NCBI RefSeq assembly: GCF_002285635.2
Contig: NZ_CP023049.2
Location: forward strand, 806,001 to 870,000
Direction: 5' to 3'
DNA: 64,000 nucleotides
DNA from: Chryseobacterium piperi
GTDB lineage: Bacteria > Bacteroidota > Bacteroidia > Flavobacteriales > Weeksellaceae
The stretch's first letter is position 1. Each line of letters starts with the position of its first letter. The notes under the pieces were generated by a model. It ran no database searches. It was not told the origin of the DNA and saw only the letters and a list, made by a program, of their open reading frames with translations. The position numbers were made by a program, and so were the translations under genes. This document shows, piece after piece, positions 17,312 to 27,270 of this stretch.

Positions 17312-18247
17312 ATGCAAACTATATTAGGTGCCAATGGCCAGATTGGAGAAGAGCTAGCAAGAGAACTAAAACGTCACTATACATCCGATATCAGAATTGT
17401 CAGCAGAAATGCTAAAAAAGTCAATGATACGGATACTGTTTTTTCGGCGGATCTTTCAATAAGAGAAAGTGCTATCGAAGCAGTAAAAGGCAGCGAAATT
17501 GCTTACTTTACATTAGGCCTGCCAATGAACTCTGATCTCTGGGAAAAACAATTTCTTCTGATCACAAAAAATGTTATTGAGGCCTGTAAGATTAATGGAA
17601 CCAAATTGGTCTTTTTCGATAATACTTATATGTATCCTCAGAATGATGCAGTGCTTACTGAAAATACAAAGTTTGCTCCTGTCGGGAGAAAAGGTATGGT
17701 AAGAAAGAAAATGACGGAGATGCTTTTGAAAGAAATGGAAGCCGGCGAAATGGATATCGTTATCTGTCGCGCTCCTGAATTTTATGGGCCAGGAAAAACA
17801 CAAAGCATTACCAATACATTTATTTTTAATGCGATCAAAGATGGGAAAAAACTGAAAGTTCCTTTATGGGATAATAAGTTGAGAAGTCTGATATGGACTC
17901 CCGATGCCAGCAGAGCTGCTGCGTTGATTGGAAATACACCGGACGCATTCGGACAAACCTGGCACCTTCCGATAGATGATCATCGGTTAACTTACAAAGA
18001 ATTCATTGCTTTGGTTTCAAAAGTGTACGGAAAAGAGTTTAAATATTCTATTATTCCTAAATTTGCTTTCAAGCTGGGGGCATTGTTTAATAAAAATGCG
18101 AAAGAGTTGCAGGAATTGCTTCCGAGATATGAGCACAACAATCTTTTTGATGATTCAAAATTTAAAACACGTTTTCCTAATTTTCAGGTAACTACTTACA
18201 AGCAAGGAATAGAACAGATAAAAAAGGAACAGCAGGTTGCCCGTTAA
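17312..18247 (+). CDS. NAD(P)-binding SDR-family epimerase/dehydratase-like protein
   Basis: Extended/atypical short-chain dehydrogenase, 311 aa from the ATG at 17312 (MQTILGANGQIGEELARELK). The frame is open 57 bp further up, but the GxxGxxG motif (GANGQIG) should sit at the very N-terminus. Rossmann features continue with the adenine-binding region (VFSADLSIRESAIEAVKGSEIAYFTLG) and the active-site-like YMYPQND. The NmrA/NAD-epimerase fold is clear; the substrate is not. An AraC-family regulator follows after 46 bp in the same direction and may control it. Confidence 0.8.
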   Translation: MQTILGANGQIGEELARELKRHYTSDIRIVSRNAKKVNDTDTVFSADLSIRESAIEAVKGSEIAYFTLGLPMNSDLWEKQFLLITKNVIEACKINGTKLVFFDNTYMYPQNDAVLTENTKFAPVGRKGMVRKKMTEMLLKEMEAGEMDIVICRAPEFYGPGKTQSITNTFIFNAIKDGKKLKVPLWDNKLRSLIWTPDASRAAALIGNTPDAFGQTWHLPIDDHRLTYKEFIALVSKVYGKEFKYSIIPKFAFKLGALFNKNAKELQELLPRYEHNNLFDDSKFKTRFPNFQVTTYKQGIEQIKKEQQVAR

Positions 18248-18293
18248 TTAAAATTAATCATCAAAGCTCTTTACACCACATAAATGACACAAA

Positions 18294-19199
18294 ATGAAAG
18301 TACCAGAAAGAGTCACTTCAATTACTGCCTTACATAATCTTTTAAAGCTAAAAAGGCCTTTAAATCCTTTAATCAGCGTTTTTGATTTCAACGAAGTTTC
18401 TATAAGCTCCGATGCGATTCTCAGCTCTGTGACTACAGATTTTTATGTCATTGCCATTAAAAAAGATTGTGCAGGAAGATGTAAATATGGTCAGCAGTAT
18501 TATGATTTTGAAGAGGGGATCATGTATTTCATAGCACCTGATCAGGTGGTACAGTTTGAAGATATTTTACTTTCTGAGGTCAGGGGCAGTGTCCTGGTCG
18601 TTCATCCTGATTTTTTTCAGGGATATCCGATAGCTTCTTCTATCAGGGATTACGGATACTTTTCATATTCTGCCAATGAAGCATTGCATCTTTCCGAAAG
18701 AGAAGAAAAGTCGATAACGGATATTGTAGATAATATCCGAAAAGAAACAGAAAATAATATGGATGTTTTTACGCAGGATCTTTTAGTTTCTAATATTGAT
18801 CTTCTTTTAAAATACTGTGACCGGTTTTATAACCGTCAATTCCTGACCCGGAAAAAAGTTAATAATGACCTTCTTACCAGATTAGAGAATTTATTGGATG
18901 ATTATTTTAAAAATGACAACCTGAGACTTAATGGTATCCCTTCTGTTCAGTTTTTAGCGGGAGAATTAAACATCACTCCTAATTATCTTAGTGATATGCT
19001 GCGGGTTCATACCGGGAAAACGACACAACAACATATTCAAAAAAGACTGATCGATAAAGCTAAAGAACTGCTATCCACAACATCCATGTCCGTTTCTGAA
19101 ATTGCTTACCATCTGGGATTTGAGCATCCACAGTCCTTTCACCGGTTGTTTAAAAACCGGACATCCATTTCCCCCATTAGAGTTCAGACAGAATTTTAA
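18294..19199 (+). CDS. AraC-family transcriptional regulator
   Basis: 301 residues. The N-terminal part (about 1-180) is an AraC-type ligand or dimerisation domain. The C-terminal two helix-turn-helices (about 200-300) include LAGELNITPNYLSDMLRVHTGKT and the signature MSVSEIAYHLGFEHPQSFHRLFKNRTSISP. It directly follows the SDR gene. The IS1182-type element begins about 33 bp after its stop. Confidence 0.9.
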   Translation: MKVPERVTSITALHNLLKLKRPLNPLISVFDFNEVSISSDAILSSVTTDFYVIAIKKDCAGRCKYGQQYYDFEEGIMYFIAPDQVVQFEDILLSEVRGSVLVVHPDFFQGYPIASSIRDYGYFSYSANEALHLSEREEKSITDIVDNIRKETENNMDVFTQDLLVSNIDLLLKYCDRFYNRQFLTRKKVNNDLLTRLENLLDDYFKNDNLRLNGIPSVQFLAGELNITPNYLSDMLRVHTGKTTQQHIQKRLIDKAKELLSTTSMSVSEIAYHLGFEHPQSFHRLFKNRTSISPIRVQTEF

Positions 19200-19232
19200 T
19201 TAAATAAAAATATCGTTGATAATTATAAATGT

Positions 19233-20777
19233 AAGAGGCTGTCTCAAAAGAGATAGCCTTTTTTATGCAAAAAGGAAAGCTTTCGCTTTCCTAATAGTTG
19301 CAAATTGATTAATTTGCATTGTGTTAAGTACGTCAAAAGTAGTCTTTAAAGATTACACCCCCAAAGAAAATCTGCTTTTTCCTCCCAATTTATCGGAGTT
19401 GATTGATGAGCGACATCCTGTGAAAATTGTTTCAAACATTATTGATGGCTTGGATATCAAAAGCTTAATTAAAACCTACAAACCTGGCGGAACATCTTGC
19501 TACCACCCGAAAATGCTTTTGAAAGTTTTGATTTATGGCTATTTAAGCAATATCTATTCAAGCCGCAAAATGGAGCAGGCCTTGAAAGAAAACATCCATT
19601 TTATGTGGCTCTCTGCAATGAGCCGTCCCGATCATAACACCTTAAACAGGTTCCGTAGTGAACGATTGAAAGGTGAGATTAAAGCTATTTTCACACAAAT
19701 TGTTCTTCTTTTGGAAAAGGAAGGTTTGGTAAGTCTGAAAACCACTTTTGTAGATGGCACCAAGATAGAAGCCAATGCCAATCGCTATACTTTTGTTTGG
19801 GGAAGAGCTGTCAAAAAACACAAAGAAAGGATTGCAGAGCAATTAGAAGAGCTTTGGAACTATGCAGAAACAGTTGCCAAAGACGAGCTTGAAAATACAG
19901 AAAGTATTGATTTTAAAGAAGTAGATTCTGAAAAAGTAACTCAAACCATCGAAAAGATCAATGAAGTTTTGAAAGATAAAAAAGTAGCTTCAAAAGTTCG
20001 TCAGAAACTGAATTATGCTAAGAAAAACTGGGCAGATAATTTAGAGAAATATAAAAAACAGCAAGAATTATTAGAAGATAGAAATTCCTATTCCAAAACC
20101 GATACAGACGCTACTTTTATGCGAATGAAGGAGGATCATATGCGAAACGGACAACTAAAACCCGCTTACAATCTACAAATTTCTACCCATAGACAATTCA
20201 TTTTACATTATTCAATTCATCCCAACCCAACAGACACCAAAACATTAGCGACTCATTTACTGGGTTTTGAAGAAAGCTATCATAAAGCTCCCAAAGAGCT
20301 TGTTGCTGATGCTGGTTATGGCTCAGAAGAAAATTACAACTTGTTAAAATCTAAGAAAATAAAAGCTTATGTTAAATATAATTACTTCAGAAAAGATCAG
20401 AAATCGGGACAAATAACCACTTCACAAAACAATCCTAAATTGGCAAAAATCAGAGAAAAGGTTTTCAAACTTCTTAATACCAGCAAGGGCATCAAACTCA
20501 GAAAACAAAGATGCCATGATGTTGAACCTGTTTTTGCAGAGCTCAAACACAACAAAAATTTTAAACGATTCATGCTTCGGGGAAAAAATAAAGTCGAGGT
20601 AGAAATCGGCATACTCGCAATTGCCCACAATCTAAAGAAAATGTCAAAAGCAGCCTAAAACAGACTGCTTTTTTGACTTATATCTTCTTTTTTCCAAGAT
20701 ATTTTTTTTATTCAAAATATCGAAATCTTTTTTCAATGAAATACTAAAAAGAGACTGTCCTTTTGAGACAGCCTCTT
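19233..20777. mobile_element. IS1182-family insertion sequence, about 1.55 kb
   Basis: Terminal inverted repeats share AAGAGGCTGTCTCAAAAG (left 19233-19250, right the reverse complement at 20760-20777). Inside each end the repeat folds back: left GGCTGTCTC-AAAA-GAGATAGCC then TTTTTT, and right (read inward) GAGGCTGTC...GACAGTCTC then TTTTT. So both ends carry inward-facing terminator-like hairpins. It encodes one transposase. I could not fix a target duplication. Confidence 0.85.
19321..20658 (+). CDS. IS1182-family transposase
   Basis: 445-residue DDE transposase with the DUF772-type N-terminal domain (LLFPPNLSELIDERHPVKIV, PKMLLKVLIYGYLSNIYSSRKMEQAL). Catalytic acids fit D145 (TFVDGTKIEAN), D330 (VADAGYGSEENYN) and E402 (DVEPVFAELKH). 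The start used is GTG at 19321; the next in-frame ATG is some 60 codons in and would remove conserved sequence. The frame is intact, so the element could be mobile. Confidence 0.9.
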   Translation: MLSTSKVVFKDYTPKENLLFPPNLSELIDERHPVKIVSNIIDGLDIKSLIKTYKPGGTSCYHPKMLLKVLIYGYLSNIYSSRKMEQALKENIHFMWLSAMSRPDHNTLNRFRSERLKGEIKAIFTQIVLLLEKEGLVSLKTTFVDGTKIEANANRYTFVWGRAVKKHKERIAEQLEELWNYAETVAKDELENTESIDFKEVDSEKVTQTIEKINEVLKDKKVASKVRQKLNYAKKNWADNLEKYKKQQELLEDRNSYSKTDTDATFMRMKEDHMRNGQLKPAYNLQISTHRQFILHYSIHPNPTDTKTLATHLLGFEESYHKAPKELVADAGYGSEENYNLLKSKKIKAYVKYNYFRKDQKSGQITTSQNNPKLAKIREKVFKLLNTSKGIKLRKQRCHDVEPVFAELKHNKNFKRFMLRGKNKVEVEIGILAIAHNLKKMSKAA

Positions 20778-20788
20778 TTTTCAGGTTG

Positions 20789-22306
20789 TTATATCAGTGA
20801 TTTTATAATGGTGATCATACTCATGATAATAACCACTACTCCAACTACAATAAACATTTTTTTTGTAGGGAGCTTTGAAGTAAGCATGGCTGAAAAAGGA
20901 GCTGTAAAAACACCACCCAGCAAAAGGCCTAAGACAATATTCCAGTGGTGAATTCCAATGGTGAAAATGAAAGTAATGGCACTAGTCAGGGTGAGTAAAA
21001 ACTTGGCTACTGTAGAACTTCCTACCACATATCGGGGAATTCTGCCTTCTTTGATCAGGGTTCCGGTAACCAAAGGACCCCAGCCACCGCCGGCAAATGA
21101 GTCGATAAAACCTCCTACGAATCCCAGCACTCTCAGATTGGTTCTTTTCTTAGGTTTAGCGTGGCTGGGCTTTTTTTCCTTAAAGGCGTTTTTAAGAATA
21201 TTCAATCCGAGGTATAAAGTATAGCAGGCAATGATAGGTTTTATAATATGGGCATAATATTCGCCATAATGAGAGAGTGTTAATGCTCCGATTATGGCTC
21301 CGACGATGGCCAAAGGGAATAAAACCCAGACCATTTTTTTGTTGACATTTCCTAATTTATAATGGCTGAAACTTCCGGCTGCTGTAGTGAAAGATTCTGC
21401 AGAGTGAATGCTTGCACTGACTACGGGAGGCGGAACATTAAGTAATAATAAAATGGTTGTGCATATAACCCCATAGCCCATTCCCATTGATCCGGCAACA
21501 ATTTCTGCCATAAATCCCGCAAACAGCATCCAGTAAAAGATATAACCGTCTTTGCTCATAAATTCCTGAATATCACCGGAGAGGTTGAATTGGTAAATGA
21601 TAATTCCCAATATTCCGAAAAGAAGTAAACCCCCTATGATTGCCAGATAGATATTGGCTCTTCGCTGGACTGTTTTTGTAATACTGATCAGCTTTTCAAT
21701 TTCCAGATCCGGTTGGGAAAGACTGCCTTTTTCTTCGTGGAGATATCCTGTCGTCAGTCTGTTCAGTTCCTTCACTTTATAATTGAAATCTCCTGTTAGC
21801 TGATTGCGTATGTTCTGCATATTCTCCAATAAGGTATCCATCTCATCAGGAATGGCTTCAGTAAGTATTTCTCTTAGTCTCTTTGCTATGGTTGGAGATT
21901 TTCCGTTGGTTGAAATCGCAATTTTAAGGCTTCCTTTTTTCACAATAGAGCCTAAATAGAAATCACATAGTTCAGGCTTGTCAGCAATATTAACCAACAC
22001 GTTATTTTGATGAGCATGATCCCGGATCTGTCCGGCCAATACAAGATCATTGACCGCTATCACTGCAAGATCTGTTTCTTTGAAATCATGATCATGATAA
22101 GCTCTTTCAAACAATGTTAAATTGGGATACTGATCCTGTAATAATCTGACTTCAGGAATGATTTCCTTAGCAACGAGTCTAATCGAAGTTGCGGGAGAAT
22201 TCCCCAGTATTGATTCGAGCTTTTCCAGGGCAACTTTGCCACCACCGATGATGAGCAGTGACAGTTTTTCCAACTTCAGAAATATAGGATATAAGGAGTT
22301 ACTCAT
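20789..22306 (-). CDS. Fusion: precorrin-2 dehydrogenase (CysG N-domain) + TauE/SafE permease
   Basis: 505 residues with two parts. 1-200 is a siroheme-synthase N-domain (Met8/CysG-B type): NAD motif LLIIGGGKVALEKLESIL (GGG 21-23), then VIAVNDLVLAGQIRDHAHQNNVLVN and STNGKSPTIAKRLREIL. It oxidises precorrin-2 to sirohydrochlorin and in relatives also inserts iron. From about 216 there is a lone hydrophobic segment and then a TSUP/TauE-SafE permease (about 245-505) with MAEIVAGSMGMGYG and GFIDSFAGGGWGPLVTG. It is the last gene of the sulfur locus, 4 bp after the TonB receptor. Siroheme is the CysI cofactor and TauE/SafE proteins move sulfur oxyanions, so both halves fit. Direction and substrate of transport are inferred. 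Confidence 0.88.
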   Translation of the reverse strand: MSNSLYPIFLKLEKLSLLIIGGGKVALEKLESILGNSPATSIRLVAKEIIPEVRLLQDQYPNLTLFERAYHDHDFKETDLAVIAVNDLVLAGQIRDHAHQNNVLVNIADKPELCDFYLGSIVKKGSLKIAISTNGKSPTIAKRLREILTEAIPDEMDTLLENMQNIRNQLTGDFNYKVKELNRLTTGYLHEEKGSLSQPDLEIEKLISITKTVQRRANIYLAIIGGLLLFGILGIIIYQFNLSGDIQEFMSKDGYIFYWMLFAGFMAEIVAGSMGMGYGVICTTILLLLNVPPPVVSASIHSAESFTTAAGSFSHYKLGNVNKKMVWVLFPLAIVGAIIGALTLSHYGEYYAHIIKPIIACYTLYLGLNILKNAFKEKKPSHAKPKKRTNLRVLGFVGGFIDSFAGGGWGPLVTGTLIKEGRIPRYVVGSSTVAKFLLTLTSAITFIFTIGIHHWNIVLGLLLGGVFTAPFSAMLTSKLPTKKMFIVVGVVVIIMSMITIIKSLI

Positions 22307-22310
22307 TTGA

Positions 22311-25187
22311 TCATAATTTTAAGTCATAGGTAAAAGCGAGATAATATAATCCTCCGATTTCAGGACCTGCGGCATATTGGAAATATCGACGGTTGAGAAG
22401 ATTGGTAGCTCCAATTTTTACATTTGCATGGATTTCAGGAAGCTTCCATGTAGCTTGAGCATCTATTGTATAGTAGGCAGGGATTTTTCCTGATGCTAAA
22501 GGGCTTTCCCATAAAAAGCTGTTCTGCCATCTTGCTACAAGAGTAACCCCAATATTTTTGATAACTTCTCTGTTGCCTATACTGACGTTCGTCATCCATT
22601 TAGGAGTATTAAAAGCCGTAATAAACAGATCCGAATTGTTGTTGGATGCCAGATCATTATAAGAAACATTAACGTTAATATTGTAATTATTTACAATATT
22701 GTATCGAATGCCTAAAGAGGTTCCATAACTCTTGTAGCTATTATTACTATTGGTATATACTCTATATCGGTTTTGTTGGCTTCGATTAGCCATATCAAGT
22801 ACAGCCTGATCGCTACCTACATTACCGTTTCTGGGAACTGCTACTTCTACCTGTCCAAGGAACCCTTCATAGATGTTGTAATAGAAATCCCAATCCAGTA
22901 CCAGCTTATTATTAAAGAATACAGATTTATAGCCTACTTCGAATGAATTAATCTTTTCAGGTTGTAGCCTTGGTAAATTGGCTACCACTAAAAGTTGTCT
23001 GTTATCCAAAGCAGCCTGATTCTGGGTTTTTCCTCCATTTACATCAGCATTTACTGCAGAAATAAATCTATCGATAGAGGAAAGAGTATATGAGTTTTCC
23101 AAATATCCTAAGCCCTCATTCACGGTTGAAAGACCTCCTACTCTTCTTACATTTCCATTATTAACAAAGGAAAATGCTTCAAATAGTGAAGGAAAACGAT
23201 ATCCATTTTGGAAAGAAGCCCTGAAGTTATGTTGGTTGACAGGTGAATAGACAATACTTATTCTCGGATTTAGCTTTGCTTCAAATTCCGGATTTCTGTC
23301 TACTCGTAGAGCTGCATTAAGTTTTAATTTATCATCGAAGAAAAGTTTGGTAACCTGAGCAAAAATGCCATATTTTTGATAGGTGACATCTTTACCGAAC
23401 GTGCCGTCAGGTAAAGGAGTGTTTCTTTCGTTAACAGGTCTGCTAAAATCCACGAAATTATTTCCGTCTGGAGTAATGCTGTATAAACGGTAATCTATAC
23501 CCGCAAGCAAATTAAATATTTTTACCAATCTGCTAAGATCATAAGTAAGCTCACCCTGATAAAAACGGGATTTTTGTTCCAGTTTGGCTCCTCCGGTTGC
23601 CGGTGCTCCTGTAATTCCTGCATTGGCAGAATCCCAGTTATTAATCCCGATAATAGTATTCCTTAGCTGATCAAAAGCAGCTGTTCCAGGCAGGACCCTA
23701 TTTTTGTCGGCTTCTTGTCTTGCGAGGATAAAAGCATCATTCAGGTTGGCTCCTGCATTAATGCTGTTTTGTAGTGACGACTGGAATATATTTCTCCAGT
23801 TGTTATTGGAAAGATTGGTCAGATCCAGATTGTCGGCCAAAGGTTTCAGATTATAGGAATCTCCGGTATTTTCTATGGATACATAAGCTCTGAATGTAAG
23901 TTCTTTACCCGTAAGTTCTACCTTATGGTTTTGAACCGTTGCATTTTGTAAACGAATTTTATTACCTCTTTGAAAAGTTCCGTCCAGTAATCCGTATCGG
24001 TACACATAAGACGTTCTCCATTGATCCCCGAAACGGTAATATAATCCTGCATCAAATTTGATGTTTTTGACTTCAGGGCTTACTAAATCTCTCTCAAAAT
24101 AGCCTGTTCTTGAAACATTAAATGTAGTAGGTTTTCCATTGTAATCTACATTGACGGAAACCTTATTATTTCTTTCATCTCCATATTTGTTCCAAAGATC
24201 CTGTGCAGGATTGTTGGCTAATGGAAAATTAGGATTGGCGGTAATTGATGGATTGGCATTCTGATCGGTTTGGTTATTTGAAATCCAATCGACTCCACTA
24301 AAGTAAGAAGCGTTCACCTTGATCGCCAGATTTTTATTTAAAACTTTTGCGAATCTTATCGCGCTTTCTCCTAAAGTGCTTATTCTATAATTCACATTAT
24401 CAACATGATTCACGCCACCCCGAAAATAAACACTCAGTCCTTCAGAGGTAAAAGGATCTTTGGTTTGAAGGCTGGCGAGTCCATTGATGGCATTCATTCC
24501 ATACAAGGCAGAAGCGGCGCCCGGAGTGACTTCCATAGACTGAATATCCAGTTCTGTGGGACCTATTGCATTTCCTAAAGGAACTCCCAGAGTTGCCGAC
24601 TGTACATCAACTCCATCTACCAATTGCATAAAACGAAAGTTATTGGGGGAATTGAATCCCCGGGAATTGGGAACCTTTAAAGTAAGGCTGGAAGTTAAAA
24701 GCTGTAACCCTTTTACATTCTCCAACGTTTCATAAAATGAAGCTGCCGGGCTTTCCCGAATGGCTCTGATATCGATTTTTTCAATAGCTATGGGGGATCT
24801 CAAGACTTTTTCCGGAACCCGGGAAGCAGAAATAACCACTTCATCGATAATGGCATTTTGCGGATTGAGTTCTACAGCTATTTTATGGGATAGTGATAAT
24901 ATTTCAACCGTTTGGCTGGTGAATCCCTCTTTATTGATAATAATTCTAAAGGGAACTTTAACTCTTGTTCTTATTTTAAAATTTCCCTGTTGATCAGTTA
25001 ATGCAGTGTCTTCTGTATTTTCGACCTGCACCTTTACTGTGGCAATTCCTTTCTGAGTATCTGTGTTTTTGATGATTCCGCTTAACTCAATAAGCTGTTG
25101 TTGTGCTTCTGCCAGGTTAAAAAATAAAAGAGTTAATATTATGATACCTGTTTTTTGCAGAAAATATCCCTGCCTTTCGTTTTTCAT
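22311..25187 (-). CDS. TonB-dependent receptor of the sulfur locus
   Basis: 958-residue outer-membrane receptor. Signal peptide about 1-29 (ending NLAEAQ), carboxypeptidase-regulatory-like domain about 32-110, plug domain about 115-235 (VVISASRVPEKVLRSPIAIEKI, GAASALYGMNAINGLASLQTK), then the barrel with RASFQNGYRFPSLFEAF and a terminal YLAFTYDLKL strand. It stands between cysI (372 bp upstream, likely with its own promoter) and the CysG-TauE fusion (4 bp). No SusD partner is present. The position suggests import of a sulfur compound such as an organosulfate or sulfonate, but the substrate cannot be read from sequence. Confidence 0.85.
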   Translation of the reverse strand: MKNERQGYFLQKTGIIILTLLFFNLAEAQQQLIELSGIIKNTDTQKGIATVKVQVENTEDTALTDQQGNFKIRTRVKVPFRIIINKEGFTSQTVEILSLSHKIAVELNPQNAIIDEVVISASRVPEKVLRSPIAIEKIDIRAIRESPAASFYETLENVKGLQLLTSSLTLKVPNSRGFNSPNNFRFMQLVDGVDVQSATLGVPLGNAIGPTELDIQSMEVTPGAASALYGMNAINGLASLQTKDPFTSEGLSVYFRGGVNHVDNVNYRISTLGESAIRFAKVLNKNLAIKVNASYFSGVDWISNNQTDQNANPSITANPNFPLANNPAQDLWNKYGDERNNKVSVNVDYNGKPTTFNVSRTGYFERDLVSPEVKNIKFDAGLYYRFGDQWRTSYVYRYGLLDGTFQRGNKIRLQNATVQNHKVELTGKELTFRAYVSIENTGDSYNLKPLADNLDLTNLSNNNWRNIFQSSLQNSINAGANLNDAFILARQEADKNRVLPGTAAFDQLRNTIIGINNWDSANAGITGAPATGGAKLEQKSRFYQGELTYDLSRLVKIFNLLAGIDYRLYSITPDGNNFVDFSRPVNERNTPLPDGTFGKDVTYQKYGIFAQVTKLFFDDKLKLNAALRVDRNPEFEAKLNPRISIVYSPVNQHNFRASFQNGYRFPSLFEAFSFVNNGNVRRVGGLSTVNEGLGYLENSYTLSSIDRFISAVNADVNGGKTQNQAALDNRQLLVVANLPRLQPEKINSFEVGYKSVFFNNKLVLDWDFYYNIYEGFLGQVEVAVPRNGNVGSDQAVLDMANRSQQNRYRVYTNSNNSYKSYGTSLGIRYNIVNNYNINVNVSYNDLASNNNSDLFITAFNTPKWMTNVSIGNREVIKNIGVTLVARWQNSFLWESPLASGKIPAYYTIDAQATWKLPEIHANVKIGATNLLNRRYFQYAAGPEIGGLYYLAFTYDLKL

Positions 25188-25559
25188 TTTTTATCAATTT
25201 TAGGTTAATGGAATGGAGGCTGTTTAAACTTTTTAATAAGGGATGATTCAAGTATATTTTTAACTACAAATGATATAAGGTTTTTAACACTTTAGTTTTT
25301 TGAAAATCTTTAATTTTCTGCTTATGTGAACTTATCTATACGCTAGAATTGTGAAGTTACTTACGTGATCTTAAGTGTTAAAAAAGGCTTTTATGACTTT
25401 TGTGGTTTAAATAATTTAAACAGTTGTAATGTTAGGTTGATTGATAATCAACAACATATGCCCATTCGTTCGCCTAAAAAAAGAGGGTTCTGTTTTTTTA
25501 TTTTTTCGGGATGGTAAAGAAGGTTTATCATATTTCTATTTAGTTTTTTTCTTTATGTT
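25188..25559. other. Intergenic region between cysI and the TonB receptor gene
   Basis: 372 bp, AT-rich, no gene. It should hold a promoter for the receptor-fusion pair, but I find no clear TAnnTTTG box at proper distance and no copy of the cysH operator. No riboswitch fold was recognised. Confidence 0.4.
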
Positions 25560-27236
25560 TTAATTTAGACTTTGCAAGTAACGGTATGAAAAGTCACCAA
25601 ATGTTTCTTCTGACTGTTTTTCCTGTACATAAATTCCGAAAAGCTCATCCAGAGTTTCAAGAATCTCCTCCTCTCCTATATTTTCTTTAAACTTCGTATT
25701 GAGGCGAAGTCCTAAACGATCTCCTCCGATATGAAGGTTATATTTTCCGTAAGCAGTCCCCACAAATCCTATTTCAGCATTGGGAGATCTTCCACAGCCG
25801 TTTGGACATCCGGTCATTCTGATGGTAATATCTTCCTCCAAAAGACCATGTCTTTCTAACACGGGCTCTATTTTTGTGACTAAAGAAGGCAGATAACGTT
25901 GTGCTTCCGCTAAAGCTAACGAACAGGTGTTCAGAGCTACACAGGCTACTGAATTTTTTCGTAGCGCACTGGCTCCTTCAGTAGATCCGGAAATTCCAAA
26001 TTCTTTCAGCAGAGCGTCTACTTCAGGTTTGTCTTCCTCATGGATATCAGAAAGAATCAGATTTTGGTTACAGGTAAACCGGAAGTTGGCTTTGCCGGTT
26101 TCAGCAATTTTCAATAATCCTGATTTTAATGGATAATCACTGGTTTCCAGAACTCTTCCGTGTTCTACAAATACGGTATAAAACCACTTTCCTTCATGAT
26201 TTCGTATCCAGCCATAACGGTCTTTTCTTTGCTCAAACTTAAATTCTCTTGCAGGTTCAAACGCAAAGCCTGTTCTTTTCTCAACTTCGGTTCTGTATCC
26301 ATCAATTCCCAGTTTATCAATCGTATATTTTAATCTGGAAAGTTTTCTATCACTTCTGTTACCGAAATCACGCTGTACCGTAATAATCTCATACACCGCT
26401 TTTAAAACTTTCTCTTCAGTATCCACAAAGCCTAATACGGAAGCTAAGCGTGCATAAGTAGCATCATTTCCGTGAGTAGCTCCCAGTCCACCTCCGGCAG
26501 CAATATTATATCCTACAATCCGGTTATCTTCAATAACGGCAATCAGTGCAATATCATTGATGAATACATCCACATCATTATTGGGTGGAAGGGCAATTCC
26601 AATTTTCAGTTTTCGGGGAAGGTAACGGTCCTGGTAGAGAGGATCTTCTTCAGCTTTTCTGTCAATGATGGATTCATTATCAATCCATATATCATAATAG
26701 GCTTTGGTCTTCGGCAGACACATTTCACTTATTTTTCCTGCCAGTTCATACGTCTGCTGATGCAATGGTGATTCGGAAGGATTTGCCGTACATGTCACAT
26801 TTCTGTTAACATCACCACAAGCCGCGATCGAATCGAGATGCTTAAGATTAAAGCTCTGAATTGTTGGTCTTAAATGAGACTTTAAAATACCATGCAGCTG
26901 AATGGTTTGTCTTGTCGTTATTTTTATGGTTCCCGTAGAATGGTCTTCGGCAATTTCATTAAGGCCTGCCCATTGTTCAGCTGTTAAAAATCCTCCAGGA
27001 AGCCTCAACCTGATCATGTAAGAATAGAGCCATTCCAGTTTTTTATTGACACGCTCCTCCCGTCTGTCTCTATCATCCTGCTGGTACATTCCATGAAATT
27101 TGATAAGGGTTTGATCGTCCTCTCTTATCGATCCTGTGAAATCATCGGAAAGGCTTTCTTTTAAAGTTCCCCTAAGTCCGTTGCTTCCGGTTTTAATTCT
27201 TTCTACCGGTGAAAGGTTATCTTTATTATTGCTCAT
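25560..27236 (-). CDS. cysI: Sulfite reductase hemoprotein subunit (CysI)
   Basis: 558-residue siroheme/[4Fe-4S] enzyme reducing sulfite to sulfide with six electrons. The cluster- and siroheme-binding cysteines are in place: C432 and C438 (CVALNTC), then C477 and C481 (GCPNGCGR). N-terminal repeat region has KFHGMYQQDDRDRR and KITTRQTIQLHGI; the substrate-binding part has CGDVNRNVTC. It lies 34 bp after cysJ, its flavoprotein partner. Length is normal for the NADPH-dependent enzyme. Confidence 0.94.
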   Translation of the reverse strand: MSNNKDNLSPVERIKTGSNGLRGTLKESLSDDFTGSIREDDQTLIKFHGMYQQDDRDRREERVNKKLEWLYSYMIRLRLPGGFLTAEQWAGLNEIAEDHSTGTIKITTRQTIQLHGILKSHLRPTIQSFNLKHLDSIAACGDVNRNVTCTANPSESPLHQQTYELAGKISEMCLPKTKAYYDIWIDNESIIDRKAEEDPLYQDRYLPRKLKIGIALPPNNDVDVFINDIALIAVIEDNRIVGYNIAAGGGLGATHGNDATYARLASVLGFVDTEEKVLKAVYEIITVQRDFGNRSDRKLSRLKYTIDKLGIDGYRTEVEKRTGFAFEPAREFKFEQRKDRYGWIRNHEGKWFYTVFVEHGRVLETSDYPLKSGLLKIAETGKANFRFTCNQNLILSDIHEEDKPEVDALLKEFGISGSTEGASALRKNSVACVALNTCSLALAEAQRYLPSLVTKIEPVLERHGLLEEDITIRMTGCPNGCGRSPNAEIGFVGTAYGKYNLHIGGDRLGLRLNTKFKENIGEEEILETLDELFGIYVQEKQSEETFGDFSYRYLQSLN

Positions 27237-27270
27237 AATTGTTTTCTTTTACGATTTAATTCTGCCTTAT

